From Acuticoccus yangtzensis (GTDB taxonomy: Bacteria; Pseudomonadota; Alphaproteobacteria; Rhizobiales; Amorphaceae): a stretch of 64,000 bases of DNA. A model generated the notes under the pieces. It was not told the DNA's origin and did no database searches. It worked only from the letters and a program-made list of their open reading frames with translations. This document shows positions 16,818-25,549 of this stretch, piece after piece (the first letter of the stretch is position 1; every line of letters begins with the position of its first letter). The DNA lies in NCBI RefSeq assembly GCF_001927245.1, contig NZ_MJUX01000008.1, positions 1 to 64,000 on the forward strand. Reading direction: 5' to 3'. The translations under genes and the position numbers were made by a program.

Positions 16818-18590
16818 TCAGTCACCGAGCGCGGCGCCGCCGGGACGGCGCGGATCGGTCGCGCCATAGAGGGTGCCGTCATAGCCGACCTGGATCGACT
16901 GCGCCGCGCCCATCGCGTCCTGGATGCGCACATCGTGGCCCTTCTCTTCCAGCAGGCGGATCGTGTCGAAGCTGATCCCCTCCTCGATGCGGATATAGTC
17001 CGGCTGCCACTGGTGGTGGATGCGCGGCGCATTGGTCGCCCCGGCGATGTTGCGCTCGTGCACGGTGGCGTTGAGGATCACCTGCAGCACCGTGGTGATG
17101 ATGCGGCTGCCGCCCGGCGATCCCGTCACCAGCGACACCTTGCCGTCCTTCAGGAGGATCGTCGGCGTCATCGACGACAGCGGGCGCTTCACCGGGCCGA
17201 CCGCGTTCGCCTCGCCGCCGACGAGACCGTAGGCGTTGGCCGCGCCCGGCTTGGCGGAAAAATCGTCCAGCTCGTTGTTGAGCAGGAACCCGCCCGCCGT
17301 GCCGAAGCCGACGCCGAAGGAGAAGTTCAGCGTCGTCGTCATCGACACAGCGTTGCCCGCCCCGTCGAGCACCGAGAAATGCGTCGTCTCGTTGCTCTCA
17401 TAAGGCAGCGTCCCGGGATCGGCGGCAATCTCGGACGAGGGCACCGCGCGGTCCATGTCGATCTTCGCCTCCAAGGTGGCGGCATAGTCCTTCGAGATCA
17501 GCGCCTTCACCGGCACGTCCACGAAGTCCGGGTCGCCGAGATAGACCGCGCGGTCGGCATAGGCATACTTCGCCGCCTCGGCCATCACGTGGATCATGTC
17601 GGCGCTGTTGAGGCCGTAGGTGCCGAAGGGCTGGTGCTCCAGCGTGTTCAACATCTGGATGAGATGCACACCGCCGGAGCTGGGCGGCGGCATGGAGACC
17701 ACCTCCCACTCCTTGAAGGTGCCGCGCACCGGCTCCCTCACCTTCGCCTCGTAGGCGGCGAGGTCCTCCAGCGTCATTCGCCCGCCGCGCTCCGTCACCG
17801 CGTCGACGATTCCTTGCGCGACCGGTCCCTCATAGAAGGCGGACGGCCCCTCGTCGGCGATGGCCTGAAGCGTTTGCGCCAGCGCGGGCAGGACCAGCGT
17901 GTCGCCTCCCTTGGGCGCCGCGCCTCCCGGATAATAGGCCGCCATGTTGGGGTCGGTCTGCAGCCGCACCGTGGTATCGGGGTGGGCGAGCGCCATTGCA
18001 GTGTCCGGCGTCACCTCGAACCCGTCACGCGCCAGGGCGACGGCCGGGGCGACGAGGTCGGCGAAGGTGAGCGTGCCGGAGCCGTAGCGCTCATGCGCCA
18101 GAGCGAGGCCCGCGACCGAGCCGGGAACGCCGACCGCCAGGCCGGAGCGGCGGGAGAGGTCCGCGTCCGCCTCGCCGTCGGGGCCGAGGAACATGTCGCG
18201 GTCCGCCGCCGCCGGGGCGGTCTCGCGCGAGTCTATCGCCACCGTCTCGCCGGTGTCGGCGCTGTGGACGATCATGAAGCCGCCGCCGCCGAGGTTGCCG
18301 GCCCGCGGCAGCGTCACCGCGAGGGCGAAGGCCGTGGCGACGGCGGCGTCCACCGCGTTGCCGCCGCGGCGCAAAATGTCACGCCCGACCGCGGCCGCTT
18401 GGCCCTCCTGGGCAACGACCATGTGCTTCTCGGCCGCGACGGGAATGAACCGCTGCCCGTCCACCGCGATCTGCGCACCGGCCGGCGCGGCGCCGATGCC
18501 GAGGAAGAGAGCGAGACTTAAGGCAACGGCTCGAGCACCGGCGGCGCGTGCGGGACCGGCCGTCGCGCTGCAAAAGTGCGTCCATTTCAT
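16818..18590 (-). CDS. ggt: Gamma-glutamyltranspeptidase
   Basis: Periplasmic N-terminal-nucleophile hydrolase that cleaves or transfers the gamma-glutamyl group of glutathione. The 590-residue precursor has a hydrophobic signal region (about 18-39, ending AGAQ). Autoproteolysis is expected before Thr402 in the segment ESNETTHFSV. Other family features are GGNAVDAAVAT, NLGGGGFM, PPPSSGGVHL and the late PLSSMTPTIL and GSPGGSRI motifs that bind the glutamyl group. Start at MKWTHFCSA chosen for AAGGTGG upstream. Divergent from the LOV kinase gene, sharing about 205 bp of upstream DNA. Confidence 0.95.
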   Translation of the reverse strand: MKWTHFCSATAGPARAAGARAVALSLALFLGIGAAPAGAQIAVDGQRFIPVAAEKHMVVAQEGQAAAVGRDILRRGGNAVDAAVATAFALAVTLPRAGNLGGGGFMIVHSADTGETVAIDSRETAPAAADRDMFLGPDGEADADLSRRSGLAVGVPGSVAGLALAHERYGSGTLTFADLVAPAVALARDGFEVTPDTAMALAHPDTTVRLQTDPNMAAYYPGGAAPKGGDTLVLPALAQTLQAIADEGPSAFYEGPVAQGIVDAVTERGGRMTLEDLAAYEAKVREPVRGTFKEWEVVSMPPPSSGGVHLIQMLNTLEHQPFGTYGLNSADMIHVMAEAAKYAYADRAVYLGDPDFVDVPVKALISKDYAATLEAKIDMDRAVPSSEIAADPGTLPYESNETTHFSVLDGAGNAVSMTTTLNFSFGVGFGTAGGFLLNNELDDFSAKPGAANAYGLVGGEANAVGPVKRPLSSMTPTILLKDGKVSLVTGSPGGSRIITTVLQVILNATVHERNIAGATNAPRIHHQWQPDYIRIEEGISFDTIRLLEEKGHDVRIQDAMGAAQSIQVGYDGTLYGATDPRRPGGAALGD

Positions 18591-18795
18591 CGGCCCACCT
18601 TTCACTTGGTTGAATGCGCCCAATATCGAATTTTTGTATCAGTTCAGCGCCACAATCTCTCGACCTGCCGCATGGATTGACGATCCGATTCACGGTTCTT
18701 ATGTCGCAACCATCGTCAGAGATGAACTATGATTGATCGTGCTGGCAGGCGCGCGGGTGCAAACCCATCGCATCCGCGGAAGAAAGGACTGAGCG

Positions 18796-19821
18796 ATGTC
18801 GGACGGCTTCAAGATGCACCAACTTGCATTGGAGCGAGTCCCTTTTGCCATCGTGATCACGAACCCGCACATCGAGGACAACCCGATCGTGTTCGTGAAT
18901 TCGGCGTTCACACGCCTGACCGGCTACTCGCCCGAGGTTTCGGTCGGCCGCAACTGCCGCTTCCTTCAGGGTAAGGACACCGATCCCGAATCCGTCGAGA
19001 AGATCCGCGCGGGGCTGAAAGAGAAGGGTGAGTTCGCGGTCGAGCTTCTCAACTACAAGGCCGATGGGACGCCCTTCCGCAACCGCCTCTTCGTGTCGCC
19101 GCTGCTCGATACCGAGGGCGAGCTGCAATATTTCATCGGCCTGCAACGCGCGTTGGGGGACGGGTCGAGCGACCAGGTCACCGGCGGCATCGACGAAGCG
19201 CTGCGAGAAATTCACCACCGGGTGAAGAACCACCTGTCCATGGTGGTGGGCATGATCCGGATGCAGGCGCGCTCGCAGAACCCGACGTCGCTCGACAATT
19301 ATACCGCCCTCGCCCGGCGCATCGAGACGCTGCAATTCCTCTATCACGAGATGACCGGCAGCATGCAGACCGGGGCCGACGACGACATCGCGCTCAGCGC
19401 CTACGTGTCGCGCATCGCATCGGCCATCGCCTATCTGGACGGGCGCGAGAGCCTGCAGCTCAACCTCGACCTCGGCCCCATGCGCGCCCCTGTCGATACC
19501 GCCGCGCGCGTCGGTCTCCTCGTCTCCGAATTGCTCACGAACGCCTACCAGCACGCCTTCGACGGACTCGCGGAGGGCTTGATCGAGGTGCATCTCCACG
19601 GCAGCGACGGGATGATCGACCTCGTGGTCGAGGACAACGGGCTCGGCCTTCCGGCCGACAGTGCCTGGCCGGACCGCGGCAATCTCGGCGGTAAGATCGT
19701 ACGGTCCCTTGTGACGGGGCTGAATGCGCGACTGTCGATCCGCGACACCGGGAGAGGGACGCGGATCGAAATCCGCATCCCCGCCGACGTCACGCTCCTG
19801 GACCAGGCCGAACCGGCGTAA
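18796..19821 (+). CDS. Blue-light LOV histidine kinase (HWE/HisKA_2 type)
   Basis: Photosensory kinase of 341 residues. The LOV domain (about 8-120) has the flavin-binding sequence GRNCRFLQG with Cys54, which forms the light-induced adduct with FMN, plus the conserved FVNSAFTRLTGYSPEE-like region and FIGLQ end strand. A linker leads to a dimerisation/phosphoacceptor helix with HRVKNHLSMV (His141) and an HWE/HisKA_2 ATPase domain with LLVSELLTNAYQHAF and VEDNGLGLP. Family members signal to PhyR-type general stress response regulators, but no partner is adjacent. AAAGGA lies about nine bases before the ATG. The upstream region shared with ggt is AT-rich, fitting a divergent promoter. Confidence 0.95.
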   Translation: MSDGFKMHQLALERVPFAIVITNPHIEDNPIVFVNSAFTRLTGYSPEVSVGRNCRFLQGKDTDPESVEKIRAGLKEKGEFAVELLNYKADGTPFRNRLFVSPLLDTEGELQYFIGLQRALGDGSSDQVTGGIDEALREIHHRVKNHLSMVVGMIRMQARSQNPTSLDNYTALARRIETLQFLYHEMTGSMQTGADDDIALSAYVSRIASAIAYLDGRESLQLNLDLGPMRAPVDTAARVGLLVSELLTNAYQHAFDGLAEGLIEVHLHGSDGMIDLVVEDNGLGLPADSAWPDRGNLGGKIVRSLVTGLNARLSIRDTGRGTRIEIRIPADVTLLDQAEPA

Positions 19822-19825
19822 CGAA

Positions 19826-19845
19826 CCGGCTCCTTTCGAAGCCGG
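19826..19845. terminator. Hairpin between convergent LOV kinase and channel genes
   Basis: CCGGCT (19826-19831) pairs with AGCCGG (19840-19845) with an eight-base loop, just past the LOV kinase stop. No T-run; a weak bidirectional terminator at most. Confidence 0.35.
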
Positions 19846-19898
19846 CCCGTACCACCTTACCCGTCACGCGGCGATGGCGCCGTCCTCGGCCGCTGGGC

Positions 19899-20843
19899 TC
19901 AGGCGCGGAAGCCGCGCGGGCGCTGCTCTTCGATGATGCGCCCCTCGTTGGAGCGGCGGGCCTGCGAAATCTCCTCCATCACCTGCACGTAGGCGAGCGA
20001 GGCGAAGAGCAGCGTACCGCCCAAAACGTTGCCGATGAAGGCGGGAAGGATCAGACCGAAGATCACCCAGCCGATCCCCGCCTCGCCTTCCAAGAGCAGC
20101 AGGAACCCCTCGCCCGCCCCGGCGATGACGTGGGTGAAATCGCCGAGCGCGATGAGGTAGGTCACAGTGAGGACGAGGAAGAACTCGCCGCCGCGCGCCG
20201 TCGGAATGCACCACACCAAGGCGGCGATCAGGAAGCCCGCGATCACACCGTAGCGCAGCGTCTCGAACGGCGTGTGCTCCGTGACCTTGCGGGCCACCTC
20301 CATGATGGAGGCAAGTTGCGGGTCGGTGATGATATCGCCCCACGACAATAGGATCGCGGCCGCCATCACGCCGACCATGTTGGCCGTGAAGACGATCAGC
20401 CACAGCCGCCCGCACCGCATGAAGGCCCGCTTCGTCGGGTTGGCGAGCAACGGCAGGACGGGCGTGATCGTGTTCTCGGTGAAGAGCTGCAAGCGACCCA
20501 TGATGACGATGAGGAAGCCGAAGGTGTAGCCGATGTCTCCGATCAGGACCGCCCCCTCGAACTCGGGCAGGTGCATCATGAAGAGCCCTTCGGCAATCAC
20601 CGACATCATCAGGATGAGGCCCGCCGCGACACCGGAGCCGGCCAGCGAGATCGCCGGGCGGTTGAGTTCGTCGAGGCCGCGCGAGGAGATCGATGCGTAG
20701 ACCACCTGCGCGCGCGGTCCGGCCCGTTTGATGGCCTCCCGTTCCTCACCGCGCGACAGGTTTTCGATGGCGGGTTCCTGGTCCTTGCCGCTGTCCGGTT
20801 CGCTGCGGGCGCGGCCGGCATCGGCCTTCTTGTGAATGTCCAT
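19899..20843 (-). CDS. Formate/nitrite transporter family channel (YfdC-like)
   Basis: Membrane protein of 314 residues with the FNT fold: six hydrophobic spans after a charged N-terminal extension of about 65 residues rich in Glu, Lys and Arg. Seen motifs are AGSGVAAGLILMMSVIAEG, GYTFGFLIVIMGRLQLFTENTI and GVIAGFLIAALVW; the loop FTENTITPV matches the family's GNFxG-like position in divergent YfdC members. FNT proteins conduct formate, nitrite or hydrosulfide; the YfdC branch has no assigned substrate. AAGGAA lies eight bases before the ATG. Convergent with the LOV kinase. Confidence 0.85.
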   Translation of the reverse strand: MDIHKKADAGRARSEPDSGKDQEPAIENLSRGEEREAIKRAGPRAQVVYASISSRGLDELNRPAISLAGSGVAAGLILMMSVIAEGLFMMHLPEFEGAVLIGDIGYTFGFLIVIMGRLQLFTENTITPVLPLLANPTKRAFMRCGRLWLIVFTANMVGVMAAAILLSWGDIITDPQLASIMEVARKVTEHTPFETLRYGVIAGFLIAALVWCIPTARGGEFFLVLTVTYLIALGDFTHVIAGAGEGFLLLLEGEAGIGWVIFGLILPAFIGNVLGGTLLFASLAYVQVMEEISQARRSNEGRIIEEQRPRGFRA

Positions 20844-21030
20844 TCATGGTTCCTTGGCGGCGCGAGTGCGTGGGATCACGCAGAGGGCGTCGTCGAAGGA
20901 AAATGGCTGGCGCGCCCCGCGGTTCCGGGAGCGGCATGCGGACCAGCGATGCGCCCATCCGGCCGGCCTGCACCCCCCGCACGCCTTGCCGGGGTGGGAA
21001 ACCGCCGGATTTGACCGCGGGTCCGCCCCG

Positions 21031-21804
21031 TCAGGCGCGCTCGCCCAGCGCGTTGGCGATGATCCTCACGACGAGCTCCGGCGCCTCGATGTGCGGCATA
21101 TGGCCCACTCCGGGGAGGATGTGCCGCGCCATCTCCGCGGGCGCCGCGATCGACTGGGCGACGGGCAGAACCTCGTCCTGCGTCCCCCAGATCAGCGTGA
21201 TGGGAAAGCCCGCCGCCGCAAGGTCGGCCAACGGCAGAACCCCCTGGCCCTCGCCCTTGGAGATCGTCGTGACGATGCGCTTCAGCATGTCCCTCACGCC
21301 GGGCTGATTGCGCTGCTCGGCCGTCTGCCGCGGCAGGGCGGGCGGCATGCGCGAGGCCGGCCCGAAGAAGCTCTTCAGCACGTCCGACGCCTCCGCCTCG
21401 GTGGAGATCGCGGCGTAGCGGCGCAGCAGCGCGGCGTTCATCTGCGGCCCGAACCCGCCCGGCGCCAAGAGAACCAGACGCTCGACGAGGTCCGGGCGGC
21501 GCATGGCGGCAAGGCTCGCCACCGCCCCGCCCAGCGAGTGGCCGGTGATCACCGCGCGGCCGATGCCCATCGCGTCGAGGCTGGCGAGCATCGCCTTGGC
21601 GCAGACCACCGCATTCGGCGTCTCGTCCCACTCCACCGCCGCGCCGTGGCCGGGAAGGTCGAAGGCGATCACCTCGCGCCGCGCCGACAGCGCACGTGCA
21701 AGGCTCCCCATGCTGAGCCGGTCCGCCCCGAAGCCGTGGATGAGGACGAGCGGCGGCCCTCCCGCTCCGTAGCGGCGGTGGGGCAAGGGGTTGGGGTTAG
21801 GCAT
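21031..21804 (-). CDS. Alpha/beta hydrolase
   Basis: Hydrolase of 257 residues with an intact catalytic triad: nucleophile Ser90 in GHSLGG, acid in WGTQDEVLP (about 205) and histidine in GVGHMPHIEAPE (about 235), with the oxyanion segment LIHGFGADR. It resembles the C-terminal hydrolase part of dihydrolipoamide acetyltransferase-like/acetoin proteins and bromoperoxidase-type esterases, but the substrate is not determinable. Start at MPNPNPLPHRR; the much longer open frame upstream runs antisense through the L,D-transpeptidase gene. Divergent from that gene with 75 bp between starts, which contain a CtrA-like box. Confidence 0.86.
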   Translation of the reverse strand: MPNPNPLPHRRYGAGGPPLVLIHGFGADRLSMGSLARALSARREVIAFDLPGHGAAVEWDETPNAVVCAKAMLASLDAMGIGRAVITGHSLGGAVASLAAMRRPDLVERLVLLAPGGFGPQMNAALLRRYAAISTEAEASDVLKSFFGPASRMPPALPRQTAEQRNQPGVRDMLKRIVTTISKGEGQGVLPLADLAAAGFPITLIWGTQDEVLPVAQSIAAPAEMARHILPGVGHMPHIEAPELVVRIIANALGERA

Positions 21805-21821
21805 CGCTTGGCTCCGGTTGG

Positions 21822-21838
21822 TTAACGCGTCGCTAACC
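21822..21838. promoter_or_regulatory. CtrA-like site between divergent hydrolase and L,D-transpeptidase
   Basis: TTAA (21822-21825), seven bases, then CTAACC (21833-21838). The known CtrA consensus in alphaproteobacteria is TTAA-N7-TTAA(C); this site departs at one position. It sits 42 bp before the transpeptidase start and 18 bp before the hydrolase start. Cell-cycle control of a wall enzyme is plausible but inferred from a single motif. Confidence 0.35.
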
Positions 21839-21879
21839 ATTTTTGGACACGGTTTCACCACCCCAAAGGGAGGCGCACC

Positions 21880-22608
21880 ATGAAAGACGTGACGGGCCGG
21901 ATCGGCCTTGCGCTGGCCGTTCTGGCGGCGACGGCTGTCCCGGCATTTGGCAACATGGTCGAGATCGTCGACCCCAATACGGGCGAAATCATTCGCTATC
22001 GCCCCTCCTTCGCCAAGGAGGCGGCCCCGGAGCGGCCCACCTACCGCTACTTCGACCCCAGCACCGGCGGTTATGGGACCTACCAGGCCTCCCGCGAGGA
22101 GATGGCCGAGCGGCACCGCATGAAATATGCGCGCGCCCATGTGCGCTTCGTCTCCGGCGAGCCTGCGGGAACCATCGTGGTGGATACGCTGTCGCGCTAC
22201 CTCTACCACCTCAACGCGGATGGGACGGCGACGCGCTACGGCATCGGCGTCGGCCGCGAAGGCTTCACGTGGACGGGCATCGAGACGGTGTCGCGCAAGC
22301 GTGAGTGGCCGGACTGGACGCCGCCCGCCGAGATGCTGGAGCGCCGGTCCGACATCCCGGAATACATGCCCGGCGGGCCGAACAATCCGCTGGGTGCGCG
22401 CGCACTTTACCTGGGGTCGACGCTCTACCGCATCCACGGGACCAACGAGGACGAGTCGATCGGCTACGCGGTGTCCTCCGGCTGTATCCGCATGCTGAAC
22501 GAGGACGTGGTGGACCTATATAACCGCACCGAGATCGGCACGCGGGTGATCGTGTTGGGTCCGCAGGCGGACAGGTCCGGGCTGCTGGCGGCCATCAGCG
22601 GGTTCTGA
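21880..22608 (+). CDS. L,D-transpeptidase (YkuD domain)
   Basis: Periplasmic enzyme that makes 3-3 peptidoglycan crosslinks or attaches proteins to peptidoglycan. The 242-residue precursor has a signal peptide (1-24, cleavage near AFG-N) and a YkuD domain (about 97-232) with His186 in YRIHGTNE and nucleophile Cys202 in SSGCIRMLNEDV. A short N-terminal region contains EIVDPNTGEIIRY, common to rhizobial family members. A strong AGGGAGG precedes the ATG. Divergent from the hydrolase gene. The first copy of the dispersed repeat element begins eight bases after its stop codon. Confidence 0.94.
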   Translation: MKDVTGRIGLALAVLAATAVPAFGNMVEIVDPNTGEIIRYRPSFAKEAAPERPTYRYFDPSTGGYGTYQASREEMAERHRMKYARAHVRFVSGEPAGTIVVDTLSRYLYHLNADGTATRYGIGVGREGFTWTGIETVSRKREWPDWTPPAEMLERRSDIPEYMPGGPNNPLGARALYLGSTLYRIHGTNEDESIGYAVSSGCIRMLNEDVVDLYNRTEIGTRVIVLGPQADRSGLLAAISGF

Positions 22609-22615
22609 GCGGGCG

Positions 22616-22820
22616 GCGGGTAGCAGGGGCCTCCGGCGGGCTCCACCTCACCAACGATCAGGGCCCGCCTGATCGCCGTAACCGCCATCGCCCCTGCACC
22701 GCATGGCAGACCCGGCGGCACCTCGCCAAGGACAAGCGGCTGAAGCCGGCCTTCGGCTCCTTGGCAAGGCACCACCGGGCCCGCCAAGGGATTGGTGCGA
22801 CGCCGGCTCCAGCGATCAGG
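22616..22820 (+). repeat. Dispersed structured element, copy 1
   Basis: A 205 bp intergenic element also present, inverted, at 60741-60954. Shared blocks in order: GCGGGTAG (22616-22623), CCTCCGGCGGGCTC, CGATCAGG-loop-CCTGATCG (22655-22662 with 22668-22675), a hairpin with arms GCCAAGGA (22725-22732) and TCCTTGGC (22758-22765) enclosing CGGC/GCCG (22737-22740, 22745-22748), GCACCAC, and the terminal GGCTCCAGCGATCAGG (ending 22820). This copy also has a second GCCAAGG (22783-22789) that could pair with the same TCCTTGGC arm, and GCACCA/TGGTGC (22769-22774, 22793-22798). It fills the gap between convergent genes. No open frame is shared, so it is not a coding remnant. Confidence 0.75.
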
Positions 22821-22861
22821 CTCCGACAGGCCGATACGCGGCGAATGCGTAACTGGACCGC

Positions 22862-23710
22862 TCAGCGATAGATCATGATCGGCACCAGACACGAGCGCAC
22901 CAGCGCCGTGGTGGCCGAGCCGATGAGAAGATGGCGCACGCGCGAATGGCCGTGGCTGCCCATCACCAGAAGGTCGGCCGCCCCGTCGTCGACCGCCGCG
23001 GCGATCACCGCCTCCGGCTCGCCGGGTTCGATGTCCGCGGTGGCGCTGAGGCCGGAGGCCAGCAGCGTGTCACGCGCCCGCTCCAGCCTTTCGCGGGCGG
23101 CGGGCGTGCCGTCGCCCACCGTCAGAAGGCGGACGGCGAGACCCTTGTAGAGCGGGTCGGCGGCGACGGCCTTCACCGCACGGCCGCTCGACGCGCTGCC
23201 GTCGAACGCGAGCACCACCTTCTCCACCGGACGGAAAGCGCGCGAGGCGACGAGAACGGGCGTCTCCGCCGCGCGCAGCACGCGCTCGATGTTGGAGCCG
23301 AGGTGCATGGTGGCGAAATCCGCCGCCTCGCCGCGCTTGCCGATCACGAGGAGGTCGAAGTCGCCCTGCACGGTGCCGACCTCGCCCAGAAGATCGCCGA
23401 TGCGCATGCGGGTGTTTGCACTCACCCCGGCGGCCGCCAGATGTTCCGCCGCCGCCTCCAGGATAGCGCGGCCGCGGCTCTGGGCGAGCTTGCCGCGCGC
23501 CTCGTCCATCGCCGCCAGTTCGGAAAGGAGGGTCGAGCGGGCGCCGAGCGACAGGCTGCCGGAAAGGTTCGCCGGGGTGCTTCCCGTCTCGCGCCGGCCG
23601 ATGACGTGCATCAGCTCCAGCGCGGCGCCGGTGCGGCCGGCGGCCCAGGCGGCGTGATCGCACACGCTCGCGGTGTAGATCGAACCGTCGATCAGCGCCA
23701 TGATGCGCAT
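22862..23710 (-). CDS. Tandem universal stress protein (two UspA domains)
   Basis: Cytoplasmic protein of 282 residues with two UspA domains. The second (about 150-282) has the complete ATP-binding signature G-2X-G-9X-GS in MGSHGHSRVRHLLIGS; the first has GKRG...HLGS with a ten-residue spacer. USPs bind nucleotides and modulate stress and energy responses. The start at MRIMALIDGS is supported by GGGAGGG five bases away; an upstream ATG 66 bases earlier lacks a good site. It follows the SulP transporter gene on the same strand by 91 bp, a pairing seen with SulP bicarbonate/sulfate transporters, so joint regulation is plausible. Confidence 0.92.
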   Translation of the reverse strand: MRIMALIDGSIYTASVCDHAAWAAGRTGAALELMHVIGRRETGSTPANLSGSLSLGARSTLLSELAAMDEARGKLAQSRGRAILEAAAEHLAAAGVSANTRMRIGDLLGEVGTVQGDFDLLVIGKRGEAADFATMHLGSNIERVLRAAETPVLVASRAFRPVEKVVLAFDGSASSGRAVKAVAADPLYKGLAVRLLTVGDGTPAARERLERARDTLLASGLSATADIEPGEPEAVIAAAVDDGAADLLVMGSHGHSRVRHLLIGSATTALVRSCLVPIMIYR

Positions 23711-23801
23711 GGTCCCTCCCGCGGGGTTCTTCTTGTCATTGGGCATAATGGTCGGCCCTCCGGGGCGTCTGTGCAAGCGGCACGGTCGTCGGGTGCCCGG
23801 C

Positions 23802-25286
23802 TCAGTGGCCCAGCATCTCGTCCATCGCGCCCGGCTTGTCGTGGATGGCGAGCTTGTCGACGATGGTGGTCGAGGCTTCGTTGAGGCCGATGATCTCGAC
23901 GTCCGTCCCCTCGCGGCGGAACTTCAGCACCACCATGTCGAGCGCCTGCACCGAGGAAATGTCCCAGATGTGCGCGCGGCTGACGTCGATCACCACACGC
24001 TCGCGCGCCTCGCGGAAATCGAACGCCTTCGAGAAACGCCCGGCCGAGGCGAAGAAGACCTGCCCCTCGATGACGTAGGTGCGCGTCTTGCCGTCGGGCG
24101 ACAGGGTGGAGGTGACGCGGAAGATCTGCGCGATCTTGTAGGCGAAGAAGAGCGCCGAGAGCAGCACGCCGACGAGGACGCCGAGCGCCAGATTGTGGGT
24201 CAGCACCACCACGAAGACCGTCGACAGCATGACGATGGAGGACGAGCGCGGGTGCGTCTTCAGCGTCTTGATGGACGACCAGGAGAAGGTGCCGATCGAC
24301 ACCATGATCATGATGGCGACCAGCGCCGGCATCGGGATCTGGCTGACGAGGTCGCCCAGGGCGACGCACAGGATGATGAGGAAGATGCCCGCGCAGAAGG
24401 TCGACAGGCGCCCGCGCCCGCCGGACTTCACGTTGATCATCGACTGGCCGATCATCGCGCAGCCCGCCATGCCGCCGATGAAGCCGGTGCAGAAGTTGGC
24501 GATGCCCTGGCCGACGCATTCCTGGTTCTTGTCGGAATCGGTGTCGGTCAGCTCGTCGACGATGGTGGCCGTCATCAGGCTTTCCAGGAGGCCCACCGCG
24601 GCGATGGCGACCGAGTAGGGCAGGATGATGAACAGCGTTTCCAGGGTAAGCGGGATCTGCGGGATCAGGAAGACGGGCAGCGTCGCCGGAAGCTCGCCCA
24701 TATCGCCGACGGTGCGCACGTCGAGCCCCAGCGCCATGGAGATGATGGTGAGGACGACGATGGCGACCAGCGGCGAGGGCACGGCGGTCGTCAGACGCGG
24801 GAAGAGATAGATGATGGCCAGCGCCGCGGCGACCATCGGATAGGTGAGCCACGGCACGCCGATGAGTTCGGGAAGCTGCGCCATGAAGATGAGGATGGCG
24901 AGCGCGTTGACGAAGCCCGTCAGCACGGAGCGCGAGACGAACTGCATGAGCTGGCCGAGCTTCAGCATCCCGGCGATCACCTGGATCACCCCGGCGAGGA
25001 TGGTGGCGGCGAAGAGGTATTGCAGGCCGTGGTCGGCGACCAGCGTCACCATCAAGACGGCGGTGGCGGCCGTGGCGGCGGAGATCATGCCGGGGCGCCC
25101 GCCGGTGATCGCGGTGATGACGGCGATCGAGAAGGAGGCGTAGAGGCCGACCTTCGGGTCGACCCCGGCGATGATGGAGAAGGCGATCGCTTCGGGGATC
25201 AGGGCCAGGGCGACGACGAGGCCGGAGAGCAGATCACGGCGGATATTGCCGAACCATTCGGCGCGGTAGGTGGCGATGGAAGGCAT
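23802..25286 (-). CDS. SulP family anion transporter with STAS domain
   Basis: Integral membrane protein of 494 residues. N-terminal [21 protein letters not shown] opens the sulfate transporter domain with 10-12 spans, and the region [19 protein letters not shown] is the SulP signature. The C-terminal STAS domain (about 400-490) contains [20 protein letters not shown]. SulP proteins carry sulfate, bicarbonate, C4-dicarboxylates or other anions; the BicA-like compact length and neighbouring universal stress protein hint at bicarbonate, but no residue-level proof is possible here. Upstream is a 263 bp gap to the pirin gene. Confidence 0.92.
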   Translation of the reverse strand: MPSIATYRAEWFGNIRRDLLSGLVVALALIPEAIAFSIIAGVDPKVGLYASFSIAVITAITGGRPGMISAATAATAVLMVTLVADHGLQYLFAATILAGVIQVIAGMLKLGQLMQFVSRSVLTGFVNALAILIFMAQLPELIGVPWLTYPMVAAALAIIYLFPRLTTAVPSPLVAIVVLTIISMALGLDVRTVGDMGELPATLPVFLIPQIPLTLETLFIILPYSVAIAAVGLLESLMTATIVDELTDTDSDKNQECVGQGIANFCTGFIGGMAGCAMIGQSMINVKSGGRGRLSTFCAGIFLIILCVALGDLVSQIPMPALVAIMIMVSIGTFSWSSIKTLKTHPRSSSIVMLSTVFVVVLTHNLALGVLVGVLLSALFFAYKIAQIFRVTSTLSPDGKTRTYVIEGQVFFASAGRFSKAFDFREARERVVIDVSRAHIWDISSVQALDMVVLKFRREGTDVEIIGLNEASTTIVDKLAIHDKPGAMDEMLGH

Positions 25287-25549
25287 CGTCTCTCGCTCAG
25301 CGGCGCACGCACCGTGGCGCGAGGGGCCCCCGATGGCGCTGCGGTTTCAAGTGACCTGCGGCGAGCGCGCGGGAGCGCACCGGGGCCGCGGGCGGATCCA
25401 GGGCCTTTCTGGCTAGCTCCACCTCTGGGTGAGGGCAACCGGAACGGGCGGGAAGCGGCTATGCAGCGTGGGGCGACACGTCGCGGGTGTGGCCTGCGGG
25501 GCGCGCTGGCGAGGCGCCGCGCCGTGCGCCCTCACCACGCCGAGCGGCC

